From: an uncultured Eubacterium sp.
GTDB lineage: Bacteria > Bacillota > Clostridia > Lachnospirales > Lachnospiraceae
Direction: 5' to 3'
DNA: 49,954 bases
NCBI GenBank assembly: GCA_910584645.1
Contig: CAJUAU010000006.1
Coordinates: 118,373 to 168,326 of the forward strand
Part shown: positions 7,286 through 15,270 of the stretch, piece after piece
Layout: every line of letters begins with the position of its first letter
Numbering within the stretch: the stretch's first letter is position 1
Program-made: the position numbers and the translations under genes
The notes under the pieces: generated by a model
What the model was told of the DNA's origin: nothing
The model's database searches: none
What the model saw: only the letters and a program-made list of their open reading frames with translations

Positions 7286-9481
7286 TTAATACTCCGGAAC
7301 TACTGACGGCATAAAGAAACGGTCTGCAAACAGTGACTTTACCAATATATTATACTCTGACTTTGTAAGAGCTGCCCTCATCTGGGAAAAGGTTCCCATC
7401 TCATCATAATATTCACTGCTCATGCCAGAGGTGCTTTTTTCACTGTCTGCGTCAAATATCATGATCTTCTGGGCTCCGGAAGCATTGTTCCAGGTTCCCC
7501 AGTCTGCCAGGGAAGCACCATTGGGATTGCCGCTGGCAAGAAAATTACCAACATATTTCTGCATAAGCTCGGTTAGCGCCACCCGTCCCGGCTTATTGGA
7601 CGCAGCAATGGCATTGGGTGAATAATCTGCATAATTATTCTTATAAATTCCTCTTAAAAAATCTTTGCTGGCTCCGTGAAAGGCGCCGACATAGCGGCTG
7701 TAAAAGCCATCTGTCACACGGGAATCCGTCCCCCAGCGGAAACGGTAAGCATAGATATTACTATGCGCTGCATCCTGGCTGAGAAGTCCTGCTGTTTTCT
7801 CGATATAATGTCCCGACTGCAGCATACTGCCATACTTGATCCCATTTGCCACCAGATTCATCATCTGGGAAGATGAGGTGATCCCTGCCACCTCGTCCAA
7901 TTCGGAAGTAAGGCTCCCGCTCCAGGCAAAGGATGAAAACTCCGTGGCATCACTTCCCAGGATCACAGGCACACGGTTATAATTCCCCGCAGAAATAGCA
8001 GAGAATCCCTCCTTCGGCACCACTACGCCGTCATTGAAGCCCTGGGGAAATTTACCCAGCTTGAGGGCAGAGGATTTGTACATGTTTGCCACCTCTGAGG
8101 TGGACAGACTGTAAAAAAGATCACGGATCGTCTGGTCCGAGGCCTCTTTAAGATACTCTCCGGCAGTCTTTTTGTCGGAAAAGGTTCCTCTCTTAACCAA
8201 TATTGCCGCCAGCTTTTCCTCCACAGACTCTTCTCCCTCTTCATTGGTACATGTATTACAGCCGCCACTGAATATAACTGCCTTGTGAAAAAGTCCTCTC
8301 ATGCCCGGTGAGATCATGCAGAGCAGGGCATTTCTCGCACCCGCGGAAAAACCAGACAATGTCACGTTTCCAGGGTTTCCTCCAAAATTCCCAATCTCAT
8401 TCCGAACCCAGGTAAGCGCTGCCTTTACATCCAGCAGTGTAAAATTACCACTATTCTCTTCCTCTGTTCCATTCCGAAGCGCCGGATGGCTGAGATATCC
8501 AAAAGCTCCCAGGCGGTATTCCACAGAAACTACGATTGCGTTTGTCGCCGATACCATATTAGAAAAACTTACATCTGAGCTCCCGGAGGCATTTCCACCA
8601 CCATGGAGATATACCATGACCGGAAGATTCTTTGTCCCATTATTCGGCCGGTAAATATTTACATACAGACAATCCTCTGTACCAAGATAAGTGGTACCGT
8701 CACTGTACTGTGCCGCCGGCTGCTTTGCTGCCACTGCACTCAGTGTTCCTCCCCATGCTGCTACAGGCTGAGGAGCCTTCCATCTGTTATTTCCTTCTGT
8801 AGAAGCACCGTAGGGGACTCCATACCACACCAGCGCTTTTCCATTGGCATCTTCAACTCCCTTTACTTTTCCTTTGGAAGTAGTGCGCACGAGTTCTGAC
8901 TGGACCTTTATTTTTACCTTTTTCGTCGCATGACCATCCTTGGACTGGATGGTGATCACTGAACTTCCACTTATTACTGCTGTCACACGCCCACTTTTGG
9001 ACACTGTAGCTACTGCTGGATTAGAAGAAGAATAGAACAACTTTTTATTCGAGGCACTGGCTGGCGCCGCTGATGCATTCAACGCTGTTTTATCCCCCAC
9101 ATACATGTTAACTGTTGTGGACTTCACATTGATCTTTGAAACCTTTTTTCCCACTGTGACACGGATCGCCAGCATTTTTTTCTTTTTGCTGTTATACCCC
9201 CTGATATATGCCTTTCCCTTTTTTAAACCTTTGATCTTCTTATTGCCGATGATCTTTACAATTTTTTTATTGCCAGATTTCCAGGTCAGTTTCTTATATT
9301 TATTCTGATCTGCCGAAGTGAGCGGATTTTTCCGGATGATCGTAGAGATCGTCGCCTTCTTTCCCTTCGTAATGGTATAGGTAGGATTTTCTGCCGCCGA
9401 AACCCTGCTGCCGGCGCAAAAGATCCCGATCCCTGCCAAAAATATTCCTGTCTTAACAAGCTGCTTAACTTTTTTGTTCAT
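7286..9481 (-). CDS. Secreted carboxylesterase (type B) with N-terminal Ig-like domains
   Basis: A 731-aa protein. Signal peptide at 1-30 (cleavage after RVSA). Residues about 32-195 are Lys-rich and BIG2-like (SSSNPAVATVSKSGRVTAV is the classic core). From about 200 there is an alpha/beta-hydrolase of the carboxylesterase/cholinesterase family: oxyanion HGGG at 293-296, nucleophile S379 in GFSAG, acid around D511/E514 and H602 in FHGASKDF. The nucleophile elbow is usually GESAG, so Phe for Glu is unusual. It is probably cell-wall associated or secreted. I start at the ATG at 9481 (TTTGGAGGC upstream); a GTG at 9508 is unlikely. A structured element lies in its leader (9515-9592). Substrate unknown. 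Confidence 0.85.
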   Translation of the reverse strand: MNKKVKQLVKTGIFLAGIGIFCAGSRVSAAENPTYTITKGKKATISTIIRKNPLTSADQNKYKKLTWKSGNKKIVKIIGNKKIKGLKKGKAYIRGYNSKKKKMLAIRVTVGKKVSKINVKSTTVNMYVGDKTALNASAAPASASNKKLFYSSSNPAVATVSKSGRVTAVISGSSVITIQSKDGHATKKVKIKVQSELVRTTSKGKVKGVEDANGKALVWYGVPYGASTEGNNRWKAPQPVAAWGGTLSAVAAKQPAAQYSDGTTYLGTEDCLYVNIYRPNNGTKNLPVMVYLHGGGNASGSSDVSFSNMVSATNAIVVSVEYRLGAFGYLSHPALRNGTEEENSGNFTLLDVKAALTWVRNEIGNFGGNPGNVTLSGFSAGARNALLCMISPGMRGLFHKAVIFSGGCNTCTNEEGEESVEEKLAAILVKRGTFSDKKTAGEYLKEASDQTIRDLFYSLSTSEVANMYKSSALKLGKFPQGFNDGVVVPKEGFSAISAGNYNRVPVILGSDATEFSSFAWSGSLTSELDEVAGITSSSQMMNLVANGIKYGSMLQSGHYIEKTAGLLSQDAAHSNIYAYRFRWGTDSRVTDGFYSRYVGAFHGASKDFLRGIYKNNYADYSPNAIAASNKPGRVALTELMQKYVGNFLASGNPNGASLADWGTWNNASGAQKIMIFDADSEKSTSGMSSEYYDEMGTFSQMRAALTKSEYNILVKSLFADRFFMPSVVPEY

Positions 9482-9514
9482 ATGTATGCCTCCAAATCTC
9501 CATGTCACGCTACA

Positions 9515-9592
9515 ATAACATCCGGTCGGCGCCAGACCGGTTTGACAACGCCACCAGGCTGGTACGGCGTCGCCGCCCAGCTATGATGTTAT
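9515..9592 (-). other. Branched stem-loop in esterase leader
   Basis: An outer 8-bp stem (9515-9522 with 9585-9592, ataacatc/gatgttat) encloses one hairpin CCGGTC/GACCGG (9522-9540) and a second built from acgcc-accag/ctggt-ggcgt (about 9547-9571). The closed multibranch layout sits 34 nt upstream of the esterase ATG, in its 5' leader if transcribed. Confidence 0.45.
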
Positions 9593-9645
9593 CCATGCTA
9601 ACAGCCGGATAGGACAAAATTGTGGCAAAACGGGTCTGGGGAAGA

Positions 9646-9677
9646 AAAAAGATGTTCCCTATAGAGAACATCTTTTT
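9646..9677 (-). terminator. Intrinsic terminator of gpsA operon
   Basis: A 12-bp stem AAAAAGATGTTC/GAACATCTTTTT with an 8-nt loop lies 72 bp after the gpsA stop. The T-rich arm works on both strands; by position it ends the der-plsY-gpsA transcript. Confidence 0.75.
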
Positions 9678-9748
9678 AAGGCATGAAGAACGTAGGAATG
9701 AGTTTTTAGACACAAGCTAGCTCTACGGTATAAATTATTTAAACCAGT

Positions 9749-10759
9749 CTATTTCCAGCTTAAGGACTGGTATTCGATGACCCGCTCCCTGAGGATCAGA
9801 TCCTTTAATGCCTGCTCCGTGGACTTATTATCAAATAATACAGCATTGATCTGCTCCACGATGGGCATGCTGACATGATGTTTGTTGGCCAGTTCCATGG
9901 CTGCCTTGGCACAATTGACTCCCTCGACCACCTGGCGGATCTCCTGTTTTGCCTCCTCCAGTGTCTTTCCCTTGCCGAGAAGATAACCACAGTTATGGTT
10001 CCGGCTGTGGGTACTGGTACAGGTCACGATCAGATCACCAATCCCTGACAATCCAAAGAAAGTCTCCATTCTGCCGCCAAGTTCCATTCCAAGACGGCTG
10101 ATCTCCACAATTCCCCGGGTCATTAAAGCAGCTTTTGTATTGTCCCCCAGGCCCATTCCGTCCAGGATCCCCGCTGCCAGAGCGATCACATTCTTTAATG
10201 CTCCTCCCAGCTCAATTCCCACAACATCGGGACTGACATAGACACGGAAATTTTTCCCCATAAATACGTCCTGAATAAAGGTCGCCGTTTTTTCACTTTT
10301 TGCCCCAACTACAACTGTAGTAGGCATATCTTTTGATACCTCTTCTGCATGGCTTGGACCGGACAAAACCGCCACTTGTGCCTCTGGAAGCACATCTTCC
10401 AGTATCTCACACAATGTCATCAGTGTATTGTCTTCAATTCCCTTTCCCACGTTTACAATGATCTGCCCGGGTTTAATGTAAGGCTTCGCCAGTTCAGCTG
10501 TAGCCCGCACAAAAGGTGACGCTACTGAAAACACAATGATATCCTGTTCCTGACATGCCGCCTGAATCTCATCCACGATCTCGATAGACTCTGGAAGTTT
10601 TGCACCAGGCAGCCGTTCCACATGTTCCCTCTTTTCCCGGAGCATATCCGTCTCTGCCTTGATCTTAGACCACATGGTAACCTTATGCCCGTTATTGGCA
10701 CACAAAATAGCGAGGGCAGTTCCCCAGCTTCCAGCACCTAAAAAACTAATTTTCTTCAT
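9749..10759 (-). CDS. gpsA: NAD(P)H-dependent glycerol-3-phosphate dehydrogenase
   Basis: A 336-aa protein that reduces dihydroxyacetone phosphate to sn-glycerol-3-phosphate, the precursor of phospholipids. The N-terminal Rossmann motif is GAGSWGTALA (residues 7-16). Substrate-domain signatures are SGPSHAEEV, ALKNVIALAAGILDGMGLGDNTKAALMTRG and GLSGIGDLIVTCTS. The length is standard. The ATG at 10759 has GGAGG 8 nt upstream. It is the last gene of der-plsY-gpsA, next to plsY, whose enzyme uses its product. A 102-bp duplication separates it from plsY and leaves an open in-frame extension (MERKISWERKK...) back to 10813. Confidence 0.95.
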   Translation of the reverse strand: MKKISFLGAGSWGTALAILCANNGHKVTMWSKIKAETDMLREKREHVERLPGAKLPESIEIVDEIQAACQEQDIIVFSVASPFVRATAELAKPYIKPGQIIVNVGKGIEDNTLMTLCEILEDVLPEAQVAVLSGPSHAEEVSKDMPTTVVVGAKSEKTATFIQDVFMGKNFRVYVSPDVVGIELGGALKNVIALAAGILDGMGLGDNTKAALMTRGIVEISRLGMELGGRMETFFGLSGIGDLIVTCTSTHSRNHNCGYLLGKGKTLEEAKQEIRQVVEGVNCAKAAMELANKHHVSMPIVEQINAVLFDNKSTEQALKDLILRERVIEYQSLSWK

Positions 10760-10945
10760 TATGTTTTCCTCCATCTGTATCTTTTTTCGCTCCCAGCTTA
10801 TTTTCCGTTCCATTTAACAAACGTTTGATATTAGCGCTATGCTAAAACTAATTTTCTTCATTATGTTTTCCTCCATCTGTATCTTTTTTCGCTCCCAGCT
10901 TATTTTCCGTTCCATTTAACAAACGTTTGATATTAGCGCTATGCT
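10742..10945 (-). repeat. Perfect 102-bp tandem duplication at plsY/gpsA junction
   Basis: 10742-10843 and 10844-10945 are identical. The unit holds the last codons of plsY, its stop, the gpsA ribosome site and the first codons of gpsA. The upstream copy supplies the functional plsY end, the downstream copy the functional gpsA start. The upstream copy's gpsA start now opens a 15-codon ORF (10814-10861, MKKISFSIALISNVC) whose TAA is directly followed by an ATG in the gpsA frame. Confidence 0.9.
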
Positions 10946-11534
10946 TTATGTAAGCCAGGACAGTAAACATCAGACTCAACACAAGTATAACCGGGAAGAA
11001 AATATCTCCCCGAAAATGTAACACTGAAAAAATAGGAATATACCACACAACGATCAGTGATCCCAGGGAAACATAGCGGGTGATCGCCACCACCGCTATA
11101 AAAAGCGCCAGTCCTACCGCTATAAACAAAGGATCCATGGTTGACACCACGATAACCGCTGCCGACACAGCGATTCCTTTTCCTCCCTTAAACCGGAGGG
11201 TAACTGGAAAATTATGCCCCAGCACCACACCCAGACCGGTAAACAGCGTATACATATAAGCCAGTGACTGGTTCGGATCATATCCCATCTTCACACAGTA
11301 CACATATTTCACCAGCAGCATGGGAACAAATGCCTTTAACAGATCCCCAAGAAAGGTAATTGCTCCTGCTTTTGCCCCCATGGAACGCAGGGCATTGGTG
11401 GTGCCGATATTGCCACTGCCTGTAGAACGGATATCCATTCCATTTCGTTTTCCCACAAGATATCCGGTAGAAAAACAGCCAAAGGCATAGCCGATGAGCA
11501 AAAGAACAATCCCTGTCAGAATATATTTCAACAC
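10848..11534 (-). CDS. plsY: Acyl-phosphate:glycerol-3-phosphate acyltransferase
   Basis: A 228-aa integral membrane protein that transfers an acyl group from acyl-phosphate to glycerol-3-phosphate. PlsY motifs are seen in order: GCFSTGYLVGKRNGMDIRSTGSGNIGTTNALR, then GHNFPVTLRFKGGKGIAVS. Hydrophobic segments fit the multi-helix PlsY topology. It starts at GTG 11534, 3 nt after the der stop, with GGAG inside the end of der, so it is translationally coupled. The hydrophilic tail (NKLGAKKDTDGGKHNEEN) lies within the 102-bp duplicated unit and once overlapped the start of gpsA by a few codons. Confidence 0.93.
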   Translation of the reverse strand: MLKYILTGIVLLLIGYAFGCFSTGYLVGKRNGMDIRSTGSGNIGTTNALRSMGAKAGAITFLGDLLKAFVPMLLVKYVYCVKMGYDPNQSLAYMYTLFTGLGVVLGHNFPVTLRFKGGKGIAVSAAVIVVSTMDPLFIAVGLALFIAVVAITRYVSLGSLIVVWYIPIFSVLHFRGDIFFPVILVLSLMFTVLAYIKHSANIKRLLNGTENKLGAKKDTDGGKHNEEN

Positions 11535-11537
11535 GTC

Positions 11538-12860
11538 TTATTTCTCCTTTCGTTCACGGATAAACATACGGATCGGTGTACCGGTAAAGCCAAATGTATC
11601 CCGGATCCGGTTTTCAATATAGCGCTGATAGGAAAAATGCATCAGCTCCTTACTATTTACAAAAAGAACAAAGGTAGGCGGTTTGGTACTAACCTGGGTC
11701 ATATAAAATATTTTGAGCCGCTTTCCCTTATCTGAAGGCGGCTGCTGCATGGCAACTGCCTCCATAAGAATTTCATTGAGCACACCGGTCTGAACCCGCA
11801 TGGAATGAAACTGGATCACAGTCTCGATCCGCTCAAATACCTTGTCGGTCCTCTGGCCTGTGAGGGCCGAGATAAATACGATCTCTGCATAAGGAACAAA
11901 AGATAAGATCTCCCGTACCTTATTTGTATATTCTTTGACGGTGTGATTATCTTTCTCGATGGCGTCCCATTTGTTCACCGCAATGATCAGCCCTCTTCCC
12001 CGCTCATGGGCGATGCCGGCAATCTTGGCGTCCTGTTCCGTCACTCCCTCCACCGCATCGATCATCAGCACCACTACATCCGACCGCTCGATGGCGGCAA
12101 CAGTCCTGATAATACTATATTTTTCTAAATCCTCTTTGATTTTATTCTTCCTTCTTATTCCAGCGGTATCGATAAAAATATACTCTTTTCCATCCCGGAT
12201 GATCTCCGTGTCAATGGCATCTCTGGTGGTCCCCGCAACTTCGGAAACGATCACACGGTTTTCTCCCAGAAGCCGGTTAATAAGAGAAGATTTTCCCGCA
12301 TTGGGTTTTCCCACAACAGCGATCCTCGGACGTTCGTCCTCATCCTCTTCAAACTTCTCCGGCGCAATATGCTCCAGAACCTCATCCAGCATGTCACCGA
12401 TCCCCAGCTTAGAGGAAGCCGATACCGGATGTGGTTCCCCAATGCCCAGATTGTAAAACTCATACACATCAGGCATATATTTTTCAAAATTATCTACTTT
12501 ATTCACTACGAGGACTACCGGCTTGCCGGATCTGCGAAGCATATCTGCCACTTTAAAATCAGCATCCACAAGTCCCTGCCTCACATCCGTGATAAACAAT
12601 ATCACATCCGCTGTATCAATGGCGATAGCCGCCTGCTCCCTCATATGGGCAAGCATGACATCCCGGGTATCCATCTCAATTCCCCCGGTATCGATCAGGG
12701 ACATACTCCGGTTCAGCCAGACCATATCTGCATAGATCCGGTCCCTGGTCACTCCGGGATAATCTTTTACAATGGAAATCTTTTCTCCTGCCAGCGTATT
12801 AAAAAGCGTGGATTTCCCCACATTTGGTCTTCCCACGATTGCCACGATCGGTTTGCTCAT
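11538..12860 (-). CDS. der: Ribosome-assembly GTPase Der (EngA)
   Basis: A 440-aa protein with two tandem Era-like GTPase domains. Domain 1 has G1 GRPNVGKS (10-17), DTGG and NKVD; domain 2 has G1 GKPNAGKS (about 184), DTAG and NKWD. A C-terminal KH-like domain contains YIENRIRDTFGFTGTPIRMFIRERKEK. Der works in maturation of the 50S subunit. ATG 12860 is preceded by AAAAGAGG. It heads the der-plsY-gpsA operon, an arrangement I regard as common in Clostridia. Confidence 0.96.
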   Translation of the reverse strand: MSKPIVAIVGRPNVGKSTLFNTLAGEKISIVKDYPGVTRDRIYADMVWLNRSMSLIDTGGIEMDTRDVMLAHMREQAAIAIDTADVILFITDVRQGLVDADFKVADMLRRSGKPVVLVVNKVDNFEKYMPDVYEFYNLGIGEPHPVSASSKLGIGDMLDEVLEHIAPEKFEEDEDERPRIAVVGKPNAGKSSLINRLLGENRVIVSEVAGTTRDAIDTEIIRDGKEYIFIDTAGIRRKNKIKEDLEKYSIIRTVAAIERSDVVVLMIDAVEGVTEQDAKIAGIAHERGRGLIIAVNKWDAIEKDNHTVKEYTNKVREILSFVPYAEIVFISALTGQRTDKVFERIETVIQFHSMRVQTGVLNEILMEAVAMQQPPSDKGKRLKIFYMTQVSTKPPTFVLFVNSKELMHFSYQRYIENRIRDTFGFTGTPIRMFIRERKEK

Positions 12861-12962
12861 AAAATCCTCTTTTCATATAACTAGTGTAACGAACGATTCA
12901 CAATTTATCCATACATAATTTATTTTACAAGAATCTCTGTTTAAAATCAATGATTATTTTTA

Positions 12963-12991
12963 TTGTATTTCATCGGAAAAAATGTTATACT
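12963..12991 (+). promoter_or_regulatory. Sigma-A type promoter of yjfB-like gene
   Basis: TTGTAT (12963-12968), a 17-bp spacer and TATACT (12986-12991) lie 38 bp upstream of the ATG at 13030. Confidence 0.65.
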
Positions 12992-13029
12992 GATTTAAAT
13001 ATTGAACCCAACAAAAGGAGGATGAGCCT

Positions 13030-13224
13030 ATGGATATGTCATTGGGAATGGATATTGCCTCATATTCTATGGCAAATGCATCGTTGAGTGTTATGTCCAA
13101 TGTGTCGGTAGCGATGCTGGATAAGACACTGGATCTGCAAAAGACCATGGGAGACAATATTACCAAAATGATGGAGCAGTCTGTCAATCCTTCCCTGGGA
13201 GGAAACATTGATATACGTGTCTGA
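13030..13224 (+). CDS. YjfB-like putative motility protein
   Basis: A 64-aa protein. The pattern DIASYSMANASLSVMSNVSVAMLDKTLDLQ matches the YjfB family (PF14070), small proteins annotated as putative motility proteins in Firmicutes; the role is not established and I see no flagellar genes here. AAAAGGAGG is 8 nt before the ATG. It has its own promoter (12963-12991) and ends in a strong bidirectional terminator, so it is a single-gene unit. Confidence 0.75.
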   Translation: MDMSLGMDIASYSMANASLSVMSNVSVAMLDKTLDLQKTMGDNITKMMEQSVNPSLGGNIDIRV

Positions 13225-13242
13225 TCGGAAGACTGCAGCATC

Positions 13243-13292
13243 AAAAACCAGCGGGCATCCCTGGAGTGATCCAGAGATGCCCGCTGGTTTTT
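13243..13292. terminator. Strong bidirectional terminator
   Basis: The stem AAAAACCAGCGGGCATC/GATGCCCGCTGGTTTTT, with a second small ctggag/ctccag-like pairing in the loop, lies between the convergent yjfB-like gene (+) and the YraN/AroB genes (-) and has T-runs on both strands. Confidence 0.88.
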
Positions 13293-13334
13293 CGTTACCG
13301 TTAAAACCCTGCACAGTTCAGGGGCACCGTCGGG

Positions 13335-13709
13335 CTAACTCCATCCATCCGCATCAAAGGCATGGAGAAAATGCCAGATCTTCTTCCCCTCTATGGCGAT
13401 CACATCAAACCTCATAGGCATGTCCAAAGGAACTCGTTCCCGATATAGATAAGTTCTCGCACACTGTATGATCTTTCGCATTTTGTTTGGCGGCACGGCG
13501 TATCGGCTCCCACCGCAGGCATGATCCTTCCGGTATTTAACTTCCACAAATACCAGGTATTCCCCATCTTTCGCCACGATGTCCAGTTCGGCACCGCGGC
13601 ACCAGTAATTGCAGGTGATTATTTCATACCCCTTTTCACGCAGAAAACCACACGCCAGTTCTTCCTTTTCCTTTCCCAGCTGTCTCTGGTTCAAGCAGAC
13701 TCCCCCCAT
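13335..13709 (-). CDS. YraN (UPF0102) family nuclease-like protein
   Basis: A 124-aa protein. The UPF0102 hallmark GAELDIVAKDGEYLVFVEVKYR carries the restriction-endonuclease-like E...D...ExK constellation. Preceding it is GKEKEELACGFLREKGYEIITCNYWC, the usual N-terminal part. Function unproven; the fold suggests DNA or Holliday-junction processing. Start uncertain: the ATG at 13709 has a weak site, whereas GGGGGGAG is placed well for a TTG at 13694 (residue 6). It lies 21 bp after aroB, likely cotranscribed. Confidence 0.85.
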   Translation of the reverse strand: MGGVCLNQRQLGKEKEELACGFLREKGYEIITCNYWCRGAELDIVAKDGEYLVFVEVKYRKDHACGGSRYAVPPNKMRKIIQCARTYLYRERVPLDMPMRFDVIAIEGKKIWHFLHAFDADGWS

Positions 13710-13730
13710 CTATCCTTACGCAAATGCCGG

Positions 13731-14843
13731 CTACAGCTCCATGATGACTTCCCGGATCTCTTCCTCCGCAGTGGGTCTGGCATATACATCCTCGCCAAAG
13801 ACCATCACATCCCCGATCCCCTTCTGGAATACAAAACGAAGTTTTCCATCCCGCACCTTTTTATCCGTGTACAGCTTCTGTACCAGCTCTTCCCTGTCGA
13901 TATAGTCCGGAATACGCACTGGAAGCCCGATTCTCTCCTGGAGCACAATGACCCGGTCTCTCTCCTCCTCAGATAAGAATCCCAGCCGGCACCCCAGATT
14001 TACCTGGGCTGCCATTCCAATGGACAGCGCCTCTCCATGGAGCAGGCGGTAGCCACTCACCGTTTCGATGGCCCGTCCCACCGTATGGCCAAGATTCAAT
14101 ATCTCCCTCAGGCTCTTTTCTTTTTCATCTTTCATGACCACCTGATATTTTACATTGCAGTTTTTCCCGGATATATACTCGCACACCTCCGGAACACATG
14201 CCAGTACATCTTCCACATGGTCCTCGATGTACTCAAAAAAATCCCTGTCGGCCAGACAGGCGTGTTTAACCGTCTCCGCCATTCCATTGATCAGATGCTC
14301 TTTCGGGAGTGTCTTCCACGTATCAATGTCCACATATACTTTCCGCGGCTGATAGATCAGCCCGATCAAATTGGTGGCAAGTTCCGTATCCACCGCCGTT
14401 TTTCCGCCAATGGATGCATCTGCTGCCGCCAGCAGCGTGGTAGCATAATTCACAAAGGGAACTCCTCTTCCAAAGGTACCAGCAACAAAACCTGCCAGAT
14501 CCGAGACGACTCCGCCTCCCACTGCCACTACGCAGCAGTCCCGGCGGAAGCCTTTTGCCAGCATGGCATCCTCTATCATTTCCTTGGTCTTACGTACCTT
14601 ACTCTTTTCCCCCGCCGGAAACACAAAGATCTCAGCTTCAAATCCAGCCTCCTGAAGGGCTTCCAGCACTGGAACACCATAGTCCTTTTCTACATTAGAA
14701 TCCGTTACAACCGCAAATTTGCGGATCTTCCCCACCAGACCTTCCTTCATATCACAGACCAGCGCCGGAATAAGATCCCGGCCGATCTGAACGTCATAAG
14801 AATCATCTACTACTTTCTTCAACTCTACTCTAAAATTCTGCAT
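13731..14843 (-). CDS. aroB: 3-dehydroquinate synthase
   Basis: A 370-aa protein catalysing step two of the shikimate pathway, DAHP to 3-dehydroquinate, NAD- and metal-dependent. Seen: FVFPAGEKSKVRKTKEMI, GGGVVSDLAGFVAGTFGRGV (NAD-binding region), ADASIGGKTAVD, and metal ligands in MAETVKHACL, LNLGHTVGRAIE and LLHGEALSIGM. The start is either ATG 14843 or TTG 14849; AGGGGG is 6 nt before the TTG and 12 before the ATG. It is followed by the YraN gene, and divergent from glmS across a palindromic element. No other aro genes are in the window. Confidence 0.95.
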   Translation of the reverse strand: MQNFRVELKKVVDDSYDVQIGRDLIPALVCDMKEGLVGKIRKFAVVTDSNVEKDYGVPVLEALQEAGFEAEIFVFPAGEKSKVRKTKEMIEDAMLAKGFRRDCCVVAVGGGVVSDLAGFVAGTFGRGVPFVNYATTLLAAADASIGGKTAVDTELATNLIGLIYQPRKVYVDIDTWKTLPKEHLINGMAETVKHACLADRDFFEYIEDHVEDVLACVPEVCEYISGKNCNVKYQVVMKDEKEKSLREILNLGHTVGRAIETVSGYRLLHGEALSIGMAAQVNLGCRLGFLSEEERDRVIVLQERIGLPVRIPDYIDREELVQKLYTDKKVRDGKLRFVFQKGIGDVMVFGEDVYARPTAEEEIREVIMEL

Positions 14844-14872
14844 TTTCAAACTTAACCCCCTGATAGTAACTT

Positions 14873-15030
14873 GAACGCATAAGCACTCACGCTTATCCAG
14901 CATAAGCACTCACGTCGAAACCTTCGGTTTCTCCGTGTTCGTTAGACTCACATAAACTTTTAAAGAATGCGGCCTGCCTGTAAACAGGCACCGCATTCTT
15001 TAAAAAGTCTGCGTTCGTGCTTATGCGTTC
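14873..15030. repeat. Nested palindromic element between aroB and glmS
   Basis: An outer 14-bp inverted repeat (14873-14886 and 15017-15030, gaacgcataagcac) encloses an inner long hairpin (arms 14956-14972 and 14991-15008, with a small gcctg/caggc stem inside). The word gcataagcactcacg is directly repeated at 14877 and 14901. The layout is like a small non-coding mobile palindrome (MITE-like) or a structured divergent leader. Confidence 0.6.
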
Positions 15031-15119
15031 ATTGTACCACATTCCACACACCCCTACAATTCTTTTTTCTTGCGCGGGCTGACAAAGCCCGGTGCACCAC
15101 TATGCCCCCTCCGGCTTTC

Positions 15120-15148
15120 TTGACTTTCCCCGGCTCATATGATATGAT
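15120..15148 (+). promoter_or_regulatory. Sigma-A type promoter of glmS
   Basis: TTGACT (15120-15125), a 17-bp spacer and TATGAT (15143-15148) lie about 120 bp upstream of glmS, leaving a leader without a glmS-ribozyme-like core. Confidence 0.7.
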
Positions 15149-15270
15149 TTTTATGATTTTTAGCCATTTTAAACAGTTTGGAGCGGATTATTTTCATGTG
15201 CAGGCGTACCTGCATATATTAGGAATAAGTTTAGAATCAAAGGTGCAATACACCGGAATGGAGGAGCACT

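Noticed and set aside
9510..9713. 67-aa ORF between gpsA and the esterase
   Set aside because: It spans the gpsA terminator and the branched hairpin, has no ribosome site and no protein-like features.
14037..14855. 272-aa ORF on the + strand
   Set aside because: Antisense to aroB, which has full family motifs; no ribosome site and no recognisable domain.
15149..15270. glmS ribozyme upstream of glmS
   Set aside because: The leader is only about 120 nt, lacks the conserved AGCGCC core and pseudoknot layout, and shows no recognisable P1-P2 arrangement.
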